NCBI RefSeq assembly: GCF_900111485.1
Contig: NZ_FOIC01000007.1
Coordinates: 1 to 64,000 of the forward strand
DNA: 64,000 bases
Direction of reading: 5' to 3'
DNA from: Natrinema hispanicum
Lineage (GTDB): Archaea > Halobacteriota > Halobacteria > Halobacteriales > Natrialbaceae
Below are positions 26,419 to 34,927 of the stretch, in pieces. A program made the position numbers and the translations under genes. The notes beneath the pieces were generated by a model, which saw only the letters and a program-made list of their open reading frames with translations, had not been told where the DNA came from and searched no databases. The number at the start of each line of letters is the position of its first letter. Position 1 is the first letter of the stretch.

Positions 26419-27534
26419 CTACTCGAGACTGTCCGCTGTCGCCGCGCGAATCTCGCCGATGTTCGCGTCCGTTTTGAACGTCGTGCCGCCATAGTGGGCT
26501 CTCGAGGCCTCGTAGCCGGCGTCGCGGAGGTCAGCGAGGAAGTCATCCATCGCGTTAGCGGGCAGCCCCCAGTTCCGACAGAGCTTGTGCTGGTCGTAGT
26601 GGGTCGGTTCGTCGAGTTCCGCCGCGAGCGTGTCACAGAGTTCGCGCGCCTGTGGCGCGGTGCCGAACGTATAGGGAATTTCGTCCCGAACGGCGGCGAT
26701 GAAATCCGGGTCCTGAACGGGGCCGAGCCAGACCGGCCCGGCAGTCAGCATGCGATTCCCGTCGCAGTGGGGGCACGTCTCGAGCGGATCGGCGATCAGG
26801 CCGGGATCGGCCTCGCGGTAGAGACAGTCTTCACAGTGGTAGATGTGGCCTAATTCGTCGATCGCTGCGTCGGCTGACGTGGCCTTGTGCTCGAGCTCGA
26901 GATACGTCCGGACGTAGTGGCTGGTCGCGTGGGTCAGGATCGGTTCGACGCCCACGTCGAAGCGGGCAGCGCTCCGGGCGAGCGCGGAGGTGAGAACGCG
27001 GACGCCCATCTCGGCGTGGTAGTCCGTGTTGCGCGGCACGGCAGAGTACGAGCGGACGCCGCTGTTGAAATGGGCCCCACATAGCGGTGCGGTGTCAGTC
27101 GCGGTGACGCAGACGAGATCGCGGCAGTTCGCGAAGGCCGCGTCTGCGAAGGGCATCGGCGTCCCGTAGGGGTCGAGATCGATCACGTCGAACGGCTCGT
27201 CATGCATCAAGGCGTTGACGTTGCGGTGTTCGACCGTCGCCTCGCAGTCGTTTCGCTCGAGGTTGTCCCGCGCGAGATCGACTGCCTGTTCGTCGACGTC
27301 ACAGCAGGTGACGTCCCAGCCGTCGGCGGCGGCTCGAACCCCACGGACGCCGCTTGCGGTCATCGCATCGAGATACGACGTGGCGCGCTCTTCGCGCTCG
27401 CGGTAGGCCCGCAGCGTCGCGATCGTCAGATCCCGGTTCAACTCCTGTCGCGGGTTGTAAAAGACCGCCTCCTCGATGCCCTCGGTCTGTTCGCCGGGCA
27501 CTTCGAGTTCGACCCCGCCCTCGGTGACGCGCAT
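26419..27534 (-). CDS. trm1: tRNA (guanine(26)-N(2))-dimethyltransferase Trm1
   Basis: 371 aa from [13 protein letters not shown] (27534). It carries [14 protein letters not shown], the SAM-binding [25 protein letters not shown] (the catalytic DPPY-like motif) and a C-terminal zinc ribbon CEDCLYR and CPHCDGN. Trm1 methylates G26 of tRNA twice. The upstream in-frame ATG at 27585 is rejected: a CCGTTTTTCGCC run on the reverse strand centres near 27559, about 25 nt before 27534. It is divergent from the SWIM protein with 101 bp between. Confidence 0.95.
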   Translation of the reverse strand: MRVTEGGVELEVPGEQTEGIEEAVFYNPRQELNRDLTIATLRAYREREERATSYLDAMTASGVRGVRAAADGWDVTCCDVDEQAVDLARDNLERNDCEATVEHRNVNALMHDEPFDVIDLDPYGTPMPFADAAFANCRDLVCVTATDTAPLCGAHFNSGVRSYSAVPRNTDYHAEMGVRVLTSALARSAARFDVGVEPILTHATSHYVRTYLELEHKATSADAAIDELGHIYHCEDCLYREADPGLIADPLETCPHCDGNRMLTAGPVWLGPVQDPDFIAAVRDEIPYTFGTAPQARELCDTLAAELDEPTHYDQHKLCRNWGLPANAMDDFLADLRDAGYEASRAHYGGTTFKTDANIGEIRAATADSLE

Positions 27535-27606
27535 ACCACGTCTCGGCGATAGCGGGCGAAAAACGGTGTGGTCTCGAGTGGCCACGCTGGCCGGACAACC
27601 AAACCG

Positions 27607-27613
27607 ATTTTAC
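27607..27613 (+). promoter_or_regulatory. TATA box of the SWIM protein
   Basis: ATTTTAC is centred 26 nt before the GTG start at 27636, supporting that unusual start codon. Confidence 0.5.
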
Positions 27614-27635
27614 AGTTGGGCGCACAGTTCCGGAC

Positions 27636-27992
27636 GTGTCGAAGGCCAATCCCGTCGAGCGATGGCAAGCCGCTCTCGAGGAAGCTGGCGAGCTCACGCC
27701 CGAGATCGTCAGCGAAATCACGCGGATTCACGGCGACCGCGGGGTGCAGGCGATCGAGGCCGTCGGCGAGAACCGGGTGAAGGCCTACCGCGATTTCACG
27801 ATCGTCGTCGGCTACGACGACGAATACATCGTCGAGGATGGGAACTGTACCTGCAAGGACAGCGAGTACAACCTGGACGACGACGACCCGACCGAACGCT
27901 GCTGGCACTCACTTGCCGTCGCGATCGCACGGCGAGTGGGCCACGTTGACTACCACGACATGTGGTACTCCGACGTGCGCGAATTCCTGTGA
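27636..27992 (+). CDS. Small SWIM-zinc-finger protein, GTG start (118 aa)
   Basis: Starts at GTG 27636 (SKANPVERWQAALEEAGELT follows the Met). The SWIM signature CxC...CxH is seen as NCTCKDSEY and ERCWHSLAVAIARR. SWIM proteins bind DNA or act with RecA-family recombinases (Sws1 in eukaryotes); the haloarchaeal version is small and unassigned. The C-terminus ends with YHDMWYSDVREFL. No other domain. The gene is divergent to trm1 and convergent with the Orc1/Cdc6 gene. Confidence 0.8.
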   Translation: MSKANPVERWQAALEEAGELTPEIVSEITRIHGDRGVQAIEAVGENRVKAYRDFTIVVGYDDEYIVEDGNCTCKDSEYNLDDDDPTERCWHSLAVAIARRVGHVDYHDMWYSDVREFL

Positions 27993-28026
27993 CAGCAGCC
28001 TCCCGCCCAGCGAATCGCTGATCCCA

Positions 28027-29226
28027 CTACTCGGATTCGTTACAGGCAGCGATGATGACCTTCGGATCGTCGATCAGCCGATTTTCCATATAATTGCCTT
28101 TTCCTCGTCCGGCCCATTTGCGTTCCTGCTCGATGATCGAGAGAAACTCGAGTTCCGAGAGGATGTCACGGACGCGGCGGAGCTTCAGGTGATCGGACTC
28201 GTCGCGCTCGCAAAGACGCTTGTAAAGATCGTAGGCCTCATTCGTCGTCACCGGTGCGTTATCGCCCTCCTTTTGCTGGGTGAGTAGCGCCATTGCCTCG
28301 AGGACCAGCTTCGCGTGACTCGGACTCTTGGAGATGAGTTCGGCGAGCCGACTCGTCTCCTCACGTTCGTGGGCGTGATCGACGCAGTCCTCCGTGACGG
28401 ATTCGAGGTCACTCTCCTCGGCAATCTCGCCAGCAAAGCGGAGAATGTCGATTGCCTTCCGGGCGTCGCCGTGTTCACGGGCAGCGAGTGCGGCCACGCG
28501 GGGGATGACGCCGTCCTCGAGGACGCCCTCGTGGAACGCGTCCGAACGCGATCGCAGGATCTCACGGATCTGGGTCGCGTCGTACGGCGAGAAGACGTAC
28601 TCCCGTTCGCAGAGGCTGGATTTGATTCGCTCGTCCAGCGAGTCCTTGTAGCGAACCTTGTTCGAGATGCCGATGACGCCGATCGTACTCTCGGTGAGTG
28701 CGCCGGATTCGACCGCCCGCGAGAGCTGCATCAAGATGTCGTCGTCCTCGATCTTGTCCACTTCATCTAGAATGATCAGTGCGACGTCGTATCGACTATC
28801 GACGATCCGCCAGAGCCGTCGATAGTACTCCGAGGTGCTCAACCCCGAGTGAGGAATCGAGATATCCGTTGTCGCCTGGTCGTTGAGTTGGTGGCCAGCC
28901 GACTGGACAGCCTGTGTCTCTGTCGACTCCTGCAGGCAGTCGACGTAGGCGACACCGATCGAGACATCGTTGTCCTTCGCACGCTCGATGGCCTGGTTGG
29001 TGATGAATTTCGAACAGAGGGACTTCCCAGTTCCCGTTTTCCCGTAGACGAGGACGTTGTTGGGTGTGTTCCCGCGCGTGGCCGGTTTGATCGCGTTCGC
29101 GAGATCCGTTAGTTCGTTCTCACGACCGATGATCCGGTCGCCGTCGGGGAGGTGCGAGACCTGCAGGAGTTCCTTGTTCCTGAAGATCTCGTTTTCGCTG
29201 CCGAAGTAATCCATCGAATCAGGCAT
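28027..29226 (-). CDS. Orc1/Cdc6 family replication initiator
   Basis: 399 aa AAA+ ATPase with C-terminal winged helix. LPDGDRIIGRENELTDLANA opens the ATPase; Walker A VLVYGKTGTGKSLCSKF, Walker B LIILDEVDKIED; sensor-1 region TIGVIGISNKVRY. The WHD from about 300 contains VLEAMALLTQQKEGD and the wing. Archaeal Orc proteins bind origin repeats next to their own gene. Here the gene faces away from an array of 19-bp boxes starting 45 bp upstream of its start. TTAAGTACT on the reverse strand (about 29254-29262) is a candidate TATA box, with box 1 just above it, so the protein may repress itself. Confidence 0.95.
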   Translation of the reverse strand: MPDSMDYFGSENEIFRNKELLQVSHLPDGDRIIGRENELTDLANAIKPATRGNTPNNVLVYGKTGTGKSLCSKFITNQAIERAKDNDVSIGVAYVDCLQESTETQAVQSAGHQLNDQATTDISIPHSGLSTSEYYRRLWRIVDSRYDVALIILDEVDKIEDDDILMQLSRAVESGALTESTIGVIGISNKVRYKDSLDERIKSSLCEREYVFSPYDATQIREILRSRSDAFHEGVLEDGVIPRVAALAAREHGDARKAIDILRFAGEIAEESDLESVTEDCVDHAHEREETSRLAELISKSPSHAKLVLEAMALLTQQKEGDNAPVTTNEAYDLYKRLCERDESDHLKLRRVRDILSELEFLSIIEQERKWAGRGKGNYMENRLIDDPKVIIAACNESE

Positions 29227-29270
29227 TCAGTTGTCGGAGACATTCCCCGGAGAGTACTTAACCTGTTCGA

Positions 29271-29597
29271 ACCGCGGTGCCGCTGTATCCACATCATTTT
29301 GCATTTTGAGGGGCTAAACGGCAGAAAAAGCACCCCATGGTGCCGCTGTATTTGTGAAACAGGACCCCGGAGTTCCGCTGTAATCGACGCAGGAGTCTCC
29401 TGACGGTCACCCCGCAGTGCCGCTGTATCGCGAGCGAGCAGCCCAAGCTCAAAAAGTAGTTGGACTGATCCGGTCGCAGCCGAGTACCGGATTTCTCCTG
29501 TATAAATGCAAATAGGTTTCTATAGGGACTGTTCCAGTCGTTCTCTACCCCGTAGTGCCGCTGTATGCGGAGACACACACCCCGTAATGCCGCTGTA
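29271..29597 (+). repeat. Array of six direct 19-bp boxes (ORB-like)
   Basis: Copies at 29271 (17 nt, shortened), 29332, 29364, 29409, 29547 and 29579. The core TGCCGCTGTA is perfect in five; the copy at 29364 has TTCCGCTGTA. A degenerate form (13 of 19) lies at 29484-29502. Copies at 29332/29364 and at 29547/29579 are both exactly 32 bp apart. Confidence 0.85.
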
Positions 29598-29907
29598 AGT
29601 GCCTGGCAGTGTTGGGTCACGAGAAACGGGGGTTCGAAAGGGAAAACCAACCGGCCGATGGATTCAGCAGGCCGCTCGAGCGAACAGTCAGAACGGGCTG
29701 CAACCCACTTTATCGATTCGAGCGGCGGTTCTGCGTTCGAAACCGATTGAACGCGACTCCGTTCAAAACACTTAGTGAACGATTACACACCAATCATATT
29801 TAATGATACCGTCTTTCGAGTCGATCGTCAGGGTACCGAATTCGCCGTTCTACTCGATCAAAACGGTTTCACAGGGATAGCCCGATAGAGTCGCTATTCT
29901 GCGATCT

Positions 29908-29926
29908 TACAGCGGCATCGTGGGGT
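29908..29926 (-). repeat. Inverted copy of the 19-bp box
   Basis: Reverse complement reads ACCCCACGATGCCGCTGTA, the same box facing the array. It marks the distal border of the origin-like region. Confidence 0.85.
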
Positions 29927-30038
29927 GTGTCTCTTCTCTCTCGCTCAACTTCGCTGCTCGTGTCATTGGTCACTAGCGTTCGCGTCGCTACTCTGGTCGA
30001 AAACCCTCGAGTCAAAACGAATCGGATCCGCGATGAAA

Positions 30039-30701
30039 CTATTCTTCGGCGCAGATTTCCACGAAGTTCTGCAGAATCCGTAATCCAGTCTCACCGCTTT
30101 TCTCGGGGTGGAACTGCGTCCCGAAGACGTTGCCCGCCTCGTTTGCGACGATCGAGGGGAACTCCCGTTCGTAGTCCGTCGTCGCGACGACTGCGTTCTC
30201 GTCGTCGGGGGCCGCGTAGTAGGAGTGGACGAAGTAGGCGTACTGTCCATCGATCCCCTCGACGAGAGGGTGCTCGCGTTCGACCTCGAGTTCGTTCCAG
30301 CCCATGTGGGGGACCTTCTGGCCTTCGGCGAATCGGACGTTCGTCCCGGAGATCAGATCGAGTCCCTGGACGGCCGACTCACCGTCGGTTTCTCCCTCTT
30401 CACTCGTCGTGAGCAGCATCTGCATGCCGAGACAGATACCAAAAAGCGGTGTACCGCTCTCGGCGACCTCGAGGAGGTCCTCGCGAAGCGGATCGGCATT
30501 CTCGACGCCTTCGCGGAACGCGCCGACACCTGGCAGGACGACGCCGTCGGCGTCGTGGAAAGCCGCAGGGTCGTCGGTGATCTCGACGTCGGCACCCGCA
30601 CGCTCTAAGCCGCGGGTGACGCTCCGGAGATTTCCCAACCCGTAGTCGACGATGACAACGGAGGCCAGCGTTTCCTCCGGTGGGGACGAAGCAGTGCTCA
30701 T
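30039..30701 (-). CDS. hisH: Imidazole glycerol phosphate synthase, glutaminase subunit HisH
   Basis: 220 aa. Class I glutamine amidotransferase: VVIVDYGLGNLRSVTRGLE, VVLPGVGAFREG, nucleophile Cys90 in GICLGMQML, and catalytic His198 and Glu200 in QFHPEKSG. HisH feeds ammonia to HisF, which makes imidazole glycerol phosphate and AICAR in histidine synthesis. No hisF is in the window; haloarchaeal his genes are usually scattered. The start at 30701 (MSTASSPPEE) is chosen because upstream sequence is not conserved-looking. Confidence 0.95.
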   Translation of the reverse strand: MSTASSPPEETLASVVIVDYGLGNLRSVTRGLERAGADVEITDDPAAFHDADGVVLPGVGAFREGVENADPLREDLLEVAESGTPLFGICLGMQMLLTTSEEGETDGESAVQGLDLISGTNVRFAEGQKVPHMGWNELEVEREHPLVEGIDGQYAYFVHSYYAAPDDENAVVATTDYEREFPSIVANEAGNVFGTQFHPEKSGETGLRILQNFVEICAEE

Positions 30702-30962
30702 ACGTCTACTCGGTGTGGCCCGTTCAAGTGAATTGCCATTCGGGCAATCATCCTCACGGGGCGAAGGGGGCCCACAGCCAAGACTGCCGGTCGACTGCCA
30801 TCGGTGGTGAGCCTCGCTCTCGTCTCCGCCCAAAGTATTGCTCATCATTGTAAATACTAAAAGAGGCTTGATGCGAAGAGGTCAGTGTTCTCGTTGGTAA
30901 CACAGTCCCAGTACAGTTTCGCTCAGGTTCCCCTCGAGTTCAAGAATCTCCGGAACGAACCA

Positions 30963-30968
30963 TTTAAA
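30963..30968 (+). promoter_or_regulatory. TATA box of the MFS gene at 30993
   Basis: TTTAAA is centred 28 nt before the ATG at 30993. The divergent gap to hisH is 291 bp; the remainder shows no other clear signal. Confidence 0.6.
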
Positions 30969-30992
30969 TGCAGGAATTGACCCCTCTCGAGG

Positions 30993-32321
30993 ATGGCATC
31001 TGTCTCCGGTATCGAAGGCACTATTAACAATCGAACACTGAATAATAATTGCGTGGCGAATACAAGACTAACACGACTCAGACACACGATACGAGATCTC
31101 TTTGACGCGCGTGGCGTCCCGGCAGCGGACCAGCGGCTCATCGGCTATACGACGGGGGCACATGCACTCGATCACCTCGTCATCCTCTCGATTCCGCTGT
31201 TTATCCCCATCTGGATCGCCGAGTTCCAGGTGACGACGTACGAACTGGGCCTGCTCGTAACGCTCATGACCGGGCTGTACGGAGCCATGGCGCTCCCGTC
31301 TGGCATTCTCAGCGATCGGTTCGGCGCGGACACGGTGATCACCGGCTTCTTGCTGTTGACCGGTGGGGTGTTCCTGGCCGTTCCCTTCATCGATTCGTTC
31401 GCGGCATTGGCAGTCGTGGTCGCACTGGCAGGCGTCGGTGCTGGATTCTACCATCCGCCGGCGCTCGCCTTCATCAGCCGTGAAGCGGAGGCACCGAGCA
31501 AGGGCTTTGCCTACCACGGCATCGGCGCGAATCTCGGGATCGGTATCGGGCCGCTGCTCATCACTGCCGGACTCGCGGTCAGCGACTGGCGAACCGTCCT
31601 CGGACTGCTCGCGGTCCCACTGCTGGGATTCGGCGTGCTCTTTGCTCTCCGTGGTCCCTCGGACTCGAACGACCACACGGCGTCGACGCACTCGCTCGGT
31701 GACGTCCTCTCCCAGCTCCGTGCGCTCGTGACTCCCGTCTTCCTTGGGATCATCGCCGTCTACGTGTTCGCGGGGATCTACTACCGCGGCACGCTGACCT
31801 TCCTCCCGCAGTTCATCGACACGCTGTCGTCGCTGCCGAGTCTGGATCTCGCCGGAGCGTCCGTCGGTGCCGGGCAGTGGCTCTACTCGCTGATCTTGCT
31901 GACCGGCTCGGTCGGCCAGATCGCCGGGGGCCATCTCGGCGAACGCTTCGAGATCGAGCGCGTCCTGCTTGGCGTCTTCGCCGCGACGAGTCTCGCGTTG
32001 CTCGCTCTGGGTGGCCTTTCCGGCACTGCCGTCATCGGGGTCGGGCTCGTCTTCGGTGCCCTCCTCTTTACCCTCGCGCCGCTCCAATCGTCACTCGTCG
32101 CGAAACACACGCCCGATGCGGGCCAGGGAATCGGCTTCGGGCTCGTCTTTACCGTCAACTTCGGGATCGGCGCGCTCGGTGCCTCACTGGCCGGCTGGCT
32201 CCTCTCGAGCAGTTCGTACTCGCTACTCTTTGGCGTCCTCGCCGTGTTCCCGCTCGTCGCGGCCGCCGCGGTGCTTTCGGTCTCGAAGACAGGCCGCCCT
32301 CCTGAATCGCACGCACAGTAG
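30993..32321 (+). CDS. MFS transporter (Fsr/fosmidomycin-resistance-like)
   Basis: 442 aa, about twelve membrane segments. The family motif between segments 2 and 3 is PSGILSDRFGADTVITGF, and ALAGVGAGFYHPPALAFISR is a close match to the FYHP segment of Fsr-like MFS exporters. The N-terminus is a polar 40-residue stretch before the first segment. Substrate unknown. Followed by trmO after 30 bp on the same strand. Confidence 0.85.
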   Translation: MASVSGIEGTINNRTLNNNCVANTRLTRLRHTIRDLFDARGVPAADQRLIGYTTGAHALDHLVILSIPLFIPIWIAEFQVTTYELGLLVTLMTGLYGAMALPSGILSDRFGADTVITGFLLLTGGVFLAVPFIDSFAALAVVVALAGVGAGFYHPPALAFISREAEAPSKGFAYHGIGANLGIGIGPLLITAGLAVSDWRTVLGLLAVPLLGFGVLFALRGPSDSNDHTASTHSLGDVLSQLRALVTPVFLGIIAVYVFAGIYYRGTLTFLPQFIDTLSSLPSLDLAGASVGAGQWLYSLILLTGSVGQIAGGHLGERFEIERVLLGVFAATSLALLALGGLSGTAVIGVGLVFGALLFTLAPLQSSLVAKHTPDAGQGIGFGLVFTVNFGIGALGASLAGWLLSSSSYSLLFGVLAVFPLVAAAAVLSVSKTGRPPESHAQ

Positions 32322-32351
32322 CCCACTTCCAATCACAGACACACGACACTC

Positions 32352-32783
32352 ATGACGATCACCTTCACACCAATCGGACACGTTCGCTCACCGTACGACA
32401 CTCCCGCAGACGTCGACCACGACGCAGTCGACGAGACGACCGGCGAAATCGTCCTCGAGGGCGACTACGAAGACGGCCTCGAGGGCATCGACGACTTCTC
32501 ACACATCGTCGTTTTCGCCCATTTGGACGAGATCGACGAATACCGACCGATTGCTCGGCCGCCACACGCCGACGACCTCGAGGTCGGCACCTTCGCGACG
32601 CGGAGTCCCCACCGACCGAATCCACTCGCCCAGACCACCGTCGAGTTGCTCGAGTGCGACGGGACGACGCTGCACGTCAAAGGACTCGATCTCGTCGACG
32701 GAACGCCCGTCATCGACGTGAAACCCTACGTCGGTTCGATCGACGACGAGGACGTGTCCTTCGGGTGGCTCGAGGACCTCTGA
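32352..32783 (+). CDS. TrmO (TsaA) tRNA m6t6A methyltransferase family protein
   Basis: 143 aa. The family signature is visible: ITFTPIGHVRSPYD, IDDFSHIVVFAHLDE, RSPHRPNPLAQTTVELLE and LDLVDGTPVIDVKPYV. TrmO N6-methylates t6A37 in some tRNAs using SAM. It is 30 bp after the MFS gene and may share its message. Normal length for a single-domain archaeal member. Confidence 0.9.
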   Translation: MTITFTPIGHVRSPYDTPADVDHDAVDETTGEIVLEGDYEDGLEGIDDFSHIVVFAHLDEIDEYRPIARPPHADDLEVGTFATRSPHRPNPLAQTTVELLECDGTTLHVKGLDLVDGTPVIDVKPYVGSIDDEDVSFGWLEDL

Positions 32784-32894
32784 GACCGAATAGTGCTTCT
32801 CAACGAGGCTGTTCGGACAGCAGCCACCCCACAACCGTAGCGACTGCTGTCGAAGGCGTTGGCCTCGCACTTTTGTAACGTGGATACTTAAGTA

Positions 32895-34028
32895 GTGATC
32901 GTGACCGCGCGAGAAAACGAGGGGCAGCCGAACGGTGAGCGCGTCAATCACCCTCTCGGTGACCGATCGCCCGTAAGCGCCGCCGATCGGCTGTCACTCG
33001 ACGAAGGGACCCGCAGCGAGGGAACTGATCCGCTGTCGAACTGCGCTTCCCGTGTTGACACACCGTCGACGACGGACAGCGGCATCGCTGTTTCAGTTAC
33101 TGGGCTGCGAAAGCGCTTCGGCGACGGAACGGAGTCCGTTATCGCCGTCGACGACGTTTCCTTCGACATCGAAACCGGCTCGATTGTCGGTCTGTTGGGA
33201 CCGAACGGCGCCGGAAAAACGACGCTCATCAAGTCGATTCTGGGCATGGTGCTTCCAGACGAGGGGTCCGTTCGGATCGGCGGCATCGATGTCTATGAAC
33301 GGCCTCGAGACGCGTACGCGCACGTTGATGCGATGCTCGAGGGAGCCCGGAACGACTACTGGCGGTTGACCGTCAGGGAGAACCTGCGGTACTTCGCGAC
33401 GATCAGCGGCGTCGACCCGGATTCGGTTCGCGAGCGCCACGAGCGGCTGCTGATGCAGTTGGGACTTGCGGAGAAAGCGGACGTTCCCGTTCGCGAGTTG
33501 TCGCGAGGGATGAAACAGAAAGTCTCGTTGGCCAGCGTCCTCGCTGGCGGTGCCGAGGTCGTGTTCCTCGACGAGCCGACCCTTGGACTGGATATCGAGA
33601 GTTCGCGAACGCTCCAGCGGGAACTGCGACGCCTCGTCGAGGAGGAAGCGCTCACCGTCGTGCTCAGCAGCCACGACATGGACGTCGTCGAGACGGTGTG
33701 TGACCGCGTCCTCATTATGTCCAACGGCGGGATCATCGCGGACGACACCGTCGACGCGCTGCTGTCAGGCTCCGATTTGCACTCCATTGAGATTACGAGT
33801 CGCGATCTCGAGTCGGCCATCGTCTCGACCCTCGAGGAACGCTTCGAGACGATCAGCGTCGAACCACGCGAGCGAGGGCACCGGATCACCGTGACGACGG
33901 ACAGCGACGGGCTGTACGCGCTGTTTGCCCACCTCCGCGCCGAAGACGTTTCCCTCGAGGGTGTCCGGACGATTGAACCGGATCTCGAGGACGTCTTCGT
34001 CGACTTGACGGCTGGGAGGGACCCATAA
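32895..34028 (+). CDS. ABC transporter ATP-binding protein
   Basis: 377 aa. Walker A GLLGPNGAGKTTLIKSI (about 94-110), the Q/E-loop region EGARNDYWRLTV, signature ELSRGMKQKVSLASVLAGG, Walker B VVFLDEPTLGLD and H-loop VLSSHDMD. It belongs to the ABC-2 exporters (drug or lipid type). The first 63 residues are poorly conserved polar sequence, so the true start is uncertain: GTG 32895 or 32901; a TTAAGT box at 32888-32893 lies too close to either. The stop TAA overlaps the permease's ATG. Confidence 0.88.
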   Translation: MIVTARENEGQPNGERVNHPLGDRSPVSAADRLSLDEGTRSEGTDPLSNCASRVDTPSTTDSGIAVSVTGLRKRFGDGTESVIAVDDVSFDIETGSIVGLLGPNGAGKTTLIKSILGMVLPDEGSVRIGGIDVYERPRDAYAHVDAMLEGARNDYWRLTVRENLRYFATISGVDPDSVRERHERLLMQLGLAEKADVPVRELSRGMKQKVSLASVLAGGAEVVFLDEPTLGLDIESSRTLQRELRRLVEEEALTVVLSSHDMDVVETVCDRVLIMSNGGIIADDTVDALLSGSDLHSIEITSRDLESAIVSTLEERFETISVEPRERGHRITVTTDSDGLYALFAHLRAEDVSLEGVRTIEPDLEDVFVDLTAGRDP

Positions 34029-34837
34029 TGGCCAGCCAGCAGGGAACGGATGAAACGCCGCGGTCGGCCGGGTACTATCACCTCGCGCGGGCAGTGCTTT
34101 CCCGCGAATTTCTGATCTTCGTCCGCTATCCCGCCAACGCGATCGGCGGCATCGTAATCTCGGTGTTCTTCTTCGGCGTCCTCTTCTATGGCGGACGGAT
34201 GATCGCCGGACAAGCGCTGACCGACTCGATCGAGGGGATCATCGTCGGCTACTTCCTGTGGACGCTGTCAGTGGGCGCGTACTCCTCGATATCGAACGAC
34301 ATCGCGAGCGAGGTCCAGTGGGGAACCCTCGAGCGTCACGTGATGACGCCGTTCGGGTTCGCACCCGTGGCGCTGTTGAAAGGCGTCGCGAAGATTGTCC
34401 GGACGTTCATTACCTCGACGGTCATTCTGGTCGTGATGATGCTTCTCACCGGGACGACGCTCCAACTAAATCTGCTTACGATCGTCGTCGTCGCGACGCT
34501 GAGCATCGTCTCGGTGCTCGGACTTGGGCTCGCAGCCGGTGGGGTGACGGTGCTCTACAAACAGATCGGCAACTGGCTGAACCTCCTCCAGTTCGGGTTC
34601 ATCGTTCTCATCTCCGCTCCCGCGTTCGACCTCGGGTGGATGCAGGTGCTCCCGCTTGCCCACGGCAGCGCCCTCCTTCAGCGGACGATGGTCGACGGTA
34701 TCCGTCTCTGGGAGTTCACAGCGTTCGATCTCACGTTGTTGTTCGTCACTGCGGCCGGCTATCTGGCGCTTGGGTATGTCGTCTTCCAGTATGCGACCCG
34801 CCGGGCGCGACGCCTCGGTGTGCTTGGCGACTACTGA
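34028..34837 (+). CDS. ABC-2 type transporter permease
   Basis: 269 aa with six membrane segments, for example AIGGIVISVFFFGVLFYGGR and LLTIVVVATLSIVSVLGLGL. It begins at the overlapping TAATG with the ATPase gene, a clear coupled pair forming one exporter. Substrate unknown. Confidence 0.88.
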   Translation: MASQQGTDETPRSAGYYHLARAVLSREFLIFVRYPANAIGGIVISVFFFGVLFYGGRMIAGQALTDSIEGIIVGYFLWTLSVGAYSSISNDIASEVQWGTLERHVMTPFGFAPVALLKGVAKIVRTFITSTVILVVMMLLTGTTLQLNLLTIVVVATLSIVSVLGLGLAAGGVTVLYKQIGNWLNLLQFGFIVLISAPAFDLGWMQVLPLAHGSALLQRTMVDGIRLWEFTAFDLTLLFVTAAGYLALGYVVFQYATRRARRLGVLGDY

Positions 34838-34927
34838 TCGACACGGATCGGTCACTACACTCCGCGCTCGAGTCGATTACCGACCGGGTCCCGCGTCTGG
34901 TATCGACAACACGGCGGCTGACTGGTG

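Larger units (their letters stand above)
29271..29926. other. Probable replication origin next to orc1/cdc6
   Basis: The 812-bp gap 29227-30038 has no supported gene. It contains a 19-bp box, consensus ACCCCGNAGTGCCGCTGTA, at 29332-29350, 29364-29382, 29409-29427, 29547-29565 and 29579-29597 (all plus), a shortened form at 29271-29287, and one inverted copy at 29908-29926. Between the array and the inverted copy are AT-rich stretches (for example 29787-29812). An initiator gene, direct repeats, an AT-rich stretch and an inverted repeat match the known plan of archaeal origins. The box itself is not one I can name. Confidence 0.8.

Noticed and set aside
29625-29645. GGGGGTTCGAAAG resembling a tRNA T-loop
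   Set aside because: No acceptor stem, D-arm or anticodon arm can be built around it. No tRNA gene was found anywhere in the window.
29609-29803. 64-codon plus frame inside the origin region
   Set aside because: Basic and Arg/Phe-rich composition unlike other genes here, and no promoter or start context.
31068-32087. 339-codon reverse frame over the MFS gene
   Set aside because: Highly charged, repetitive mirror of a membrane protein gene.
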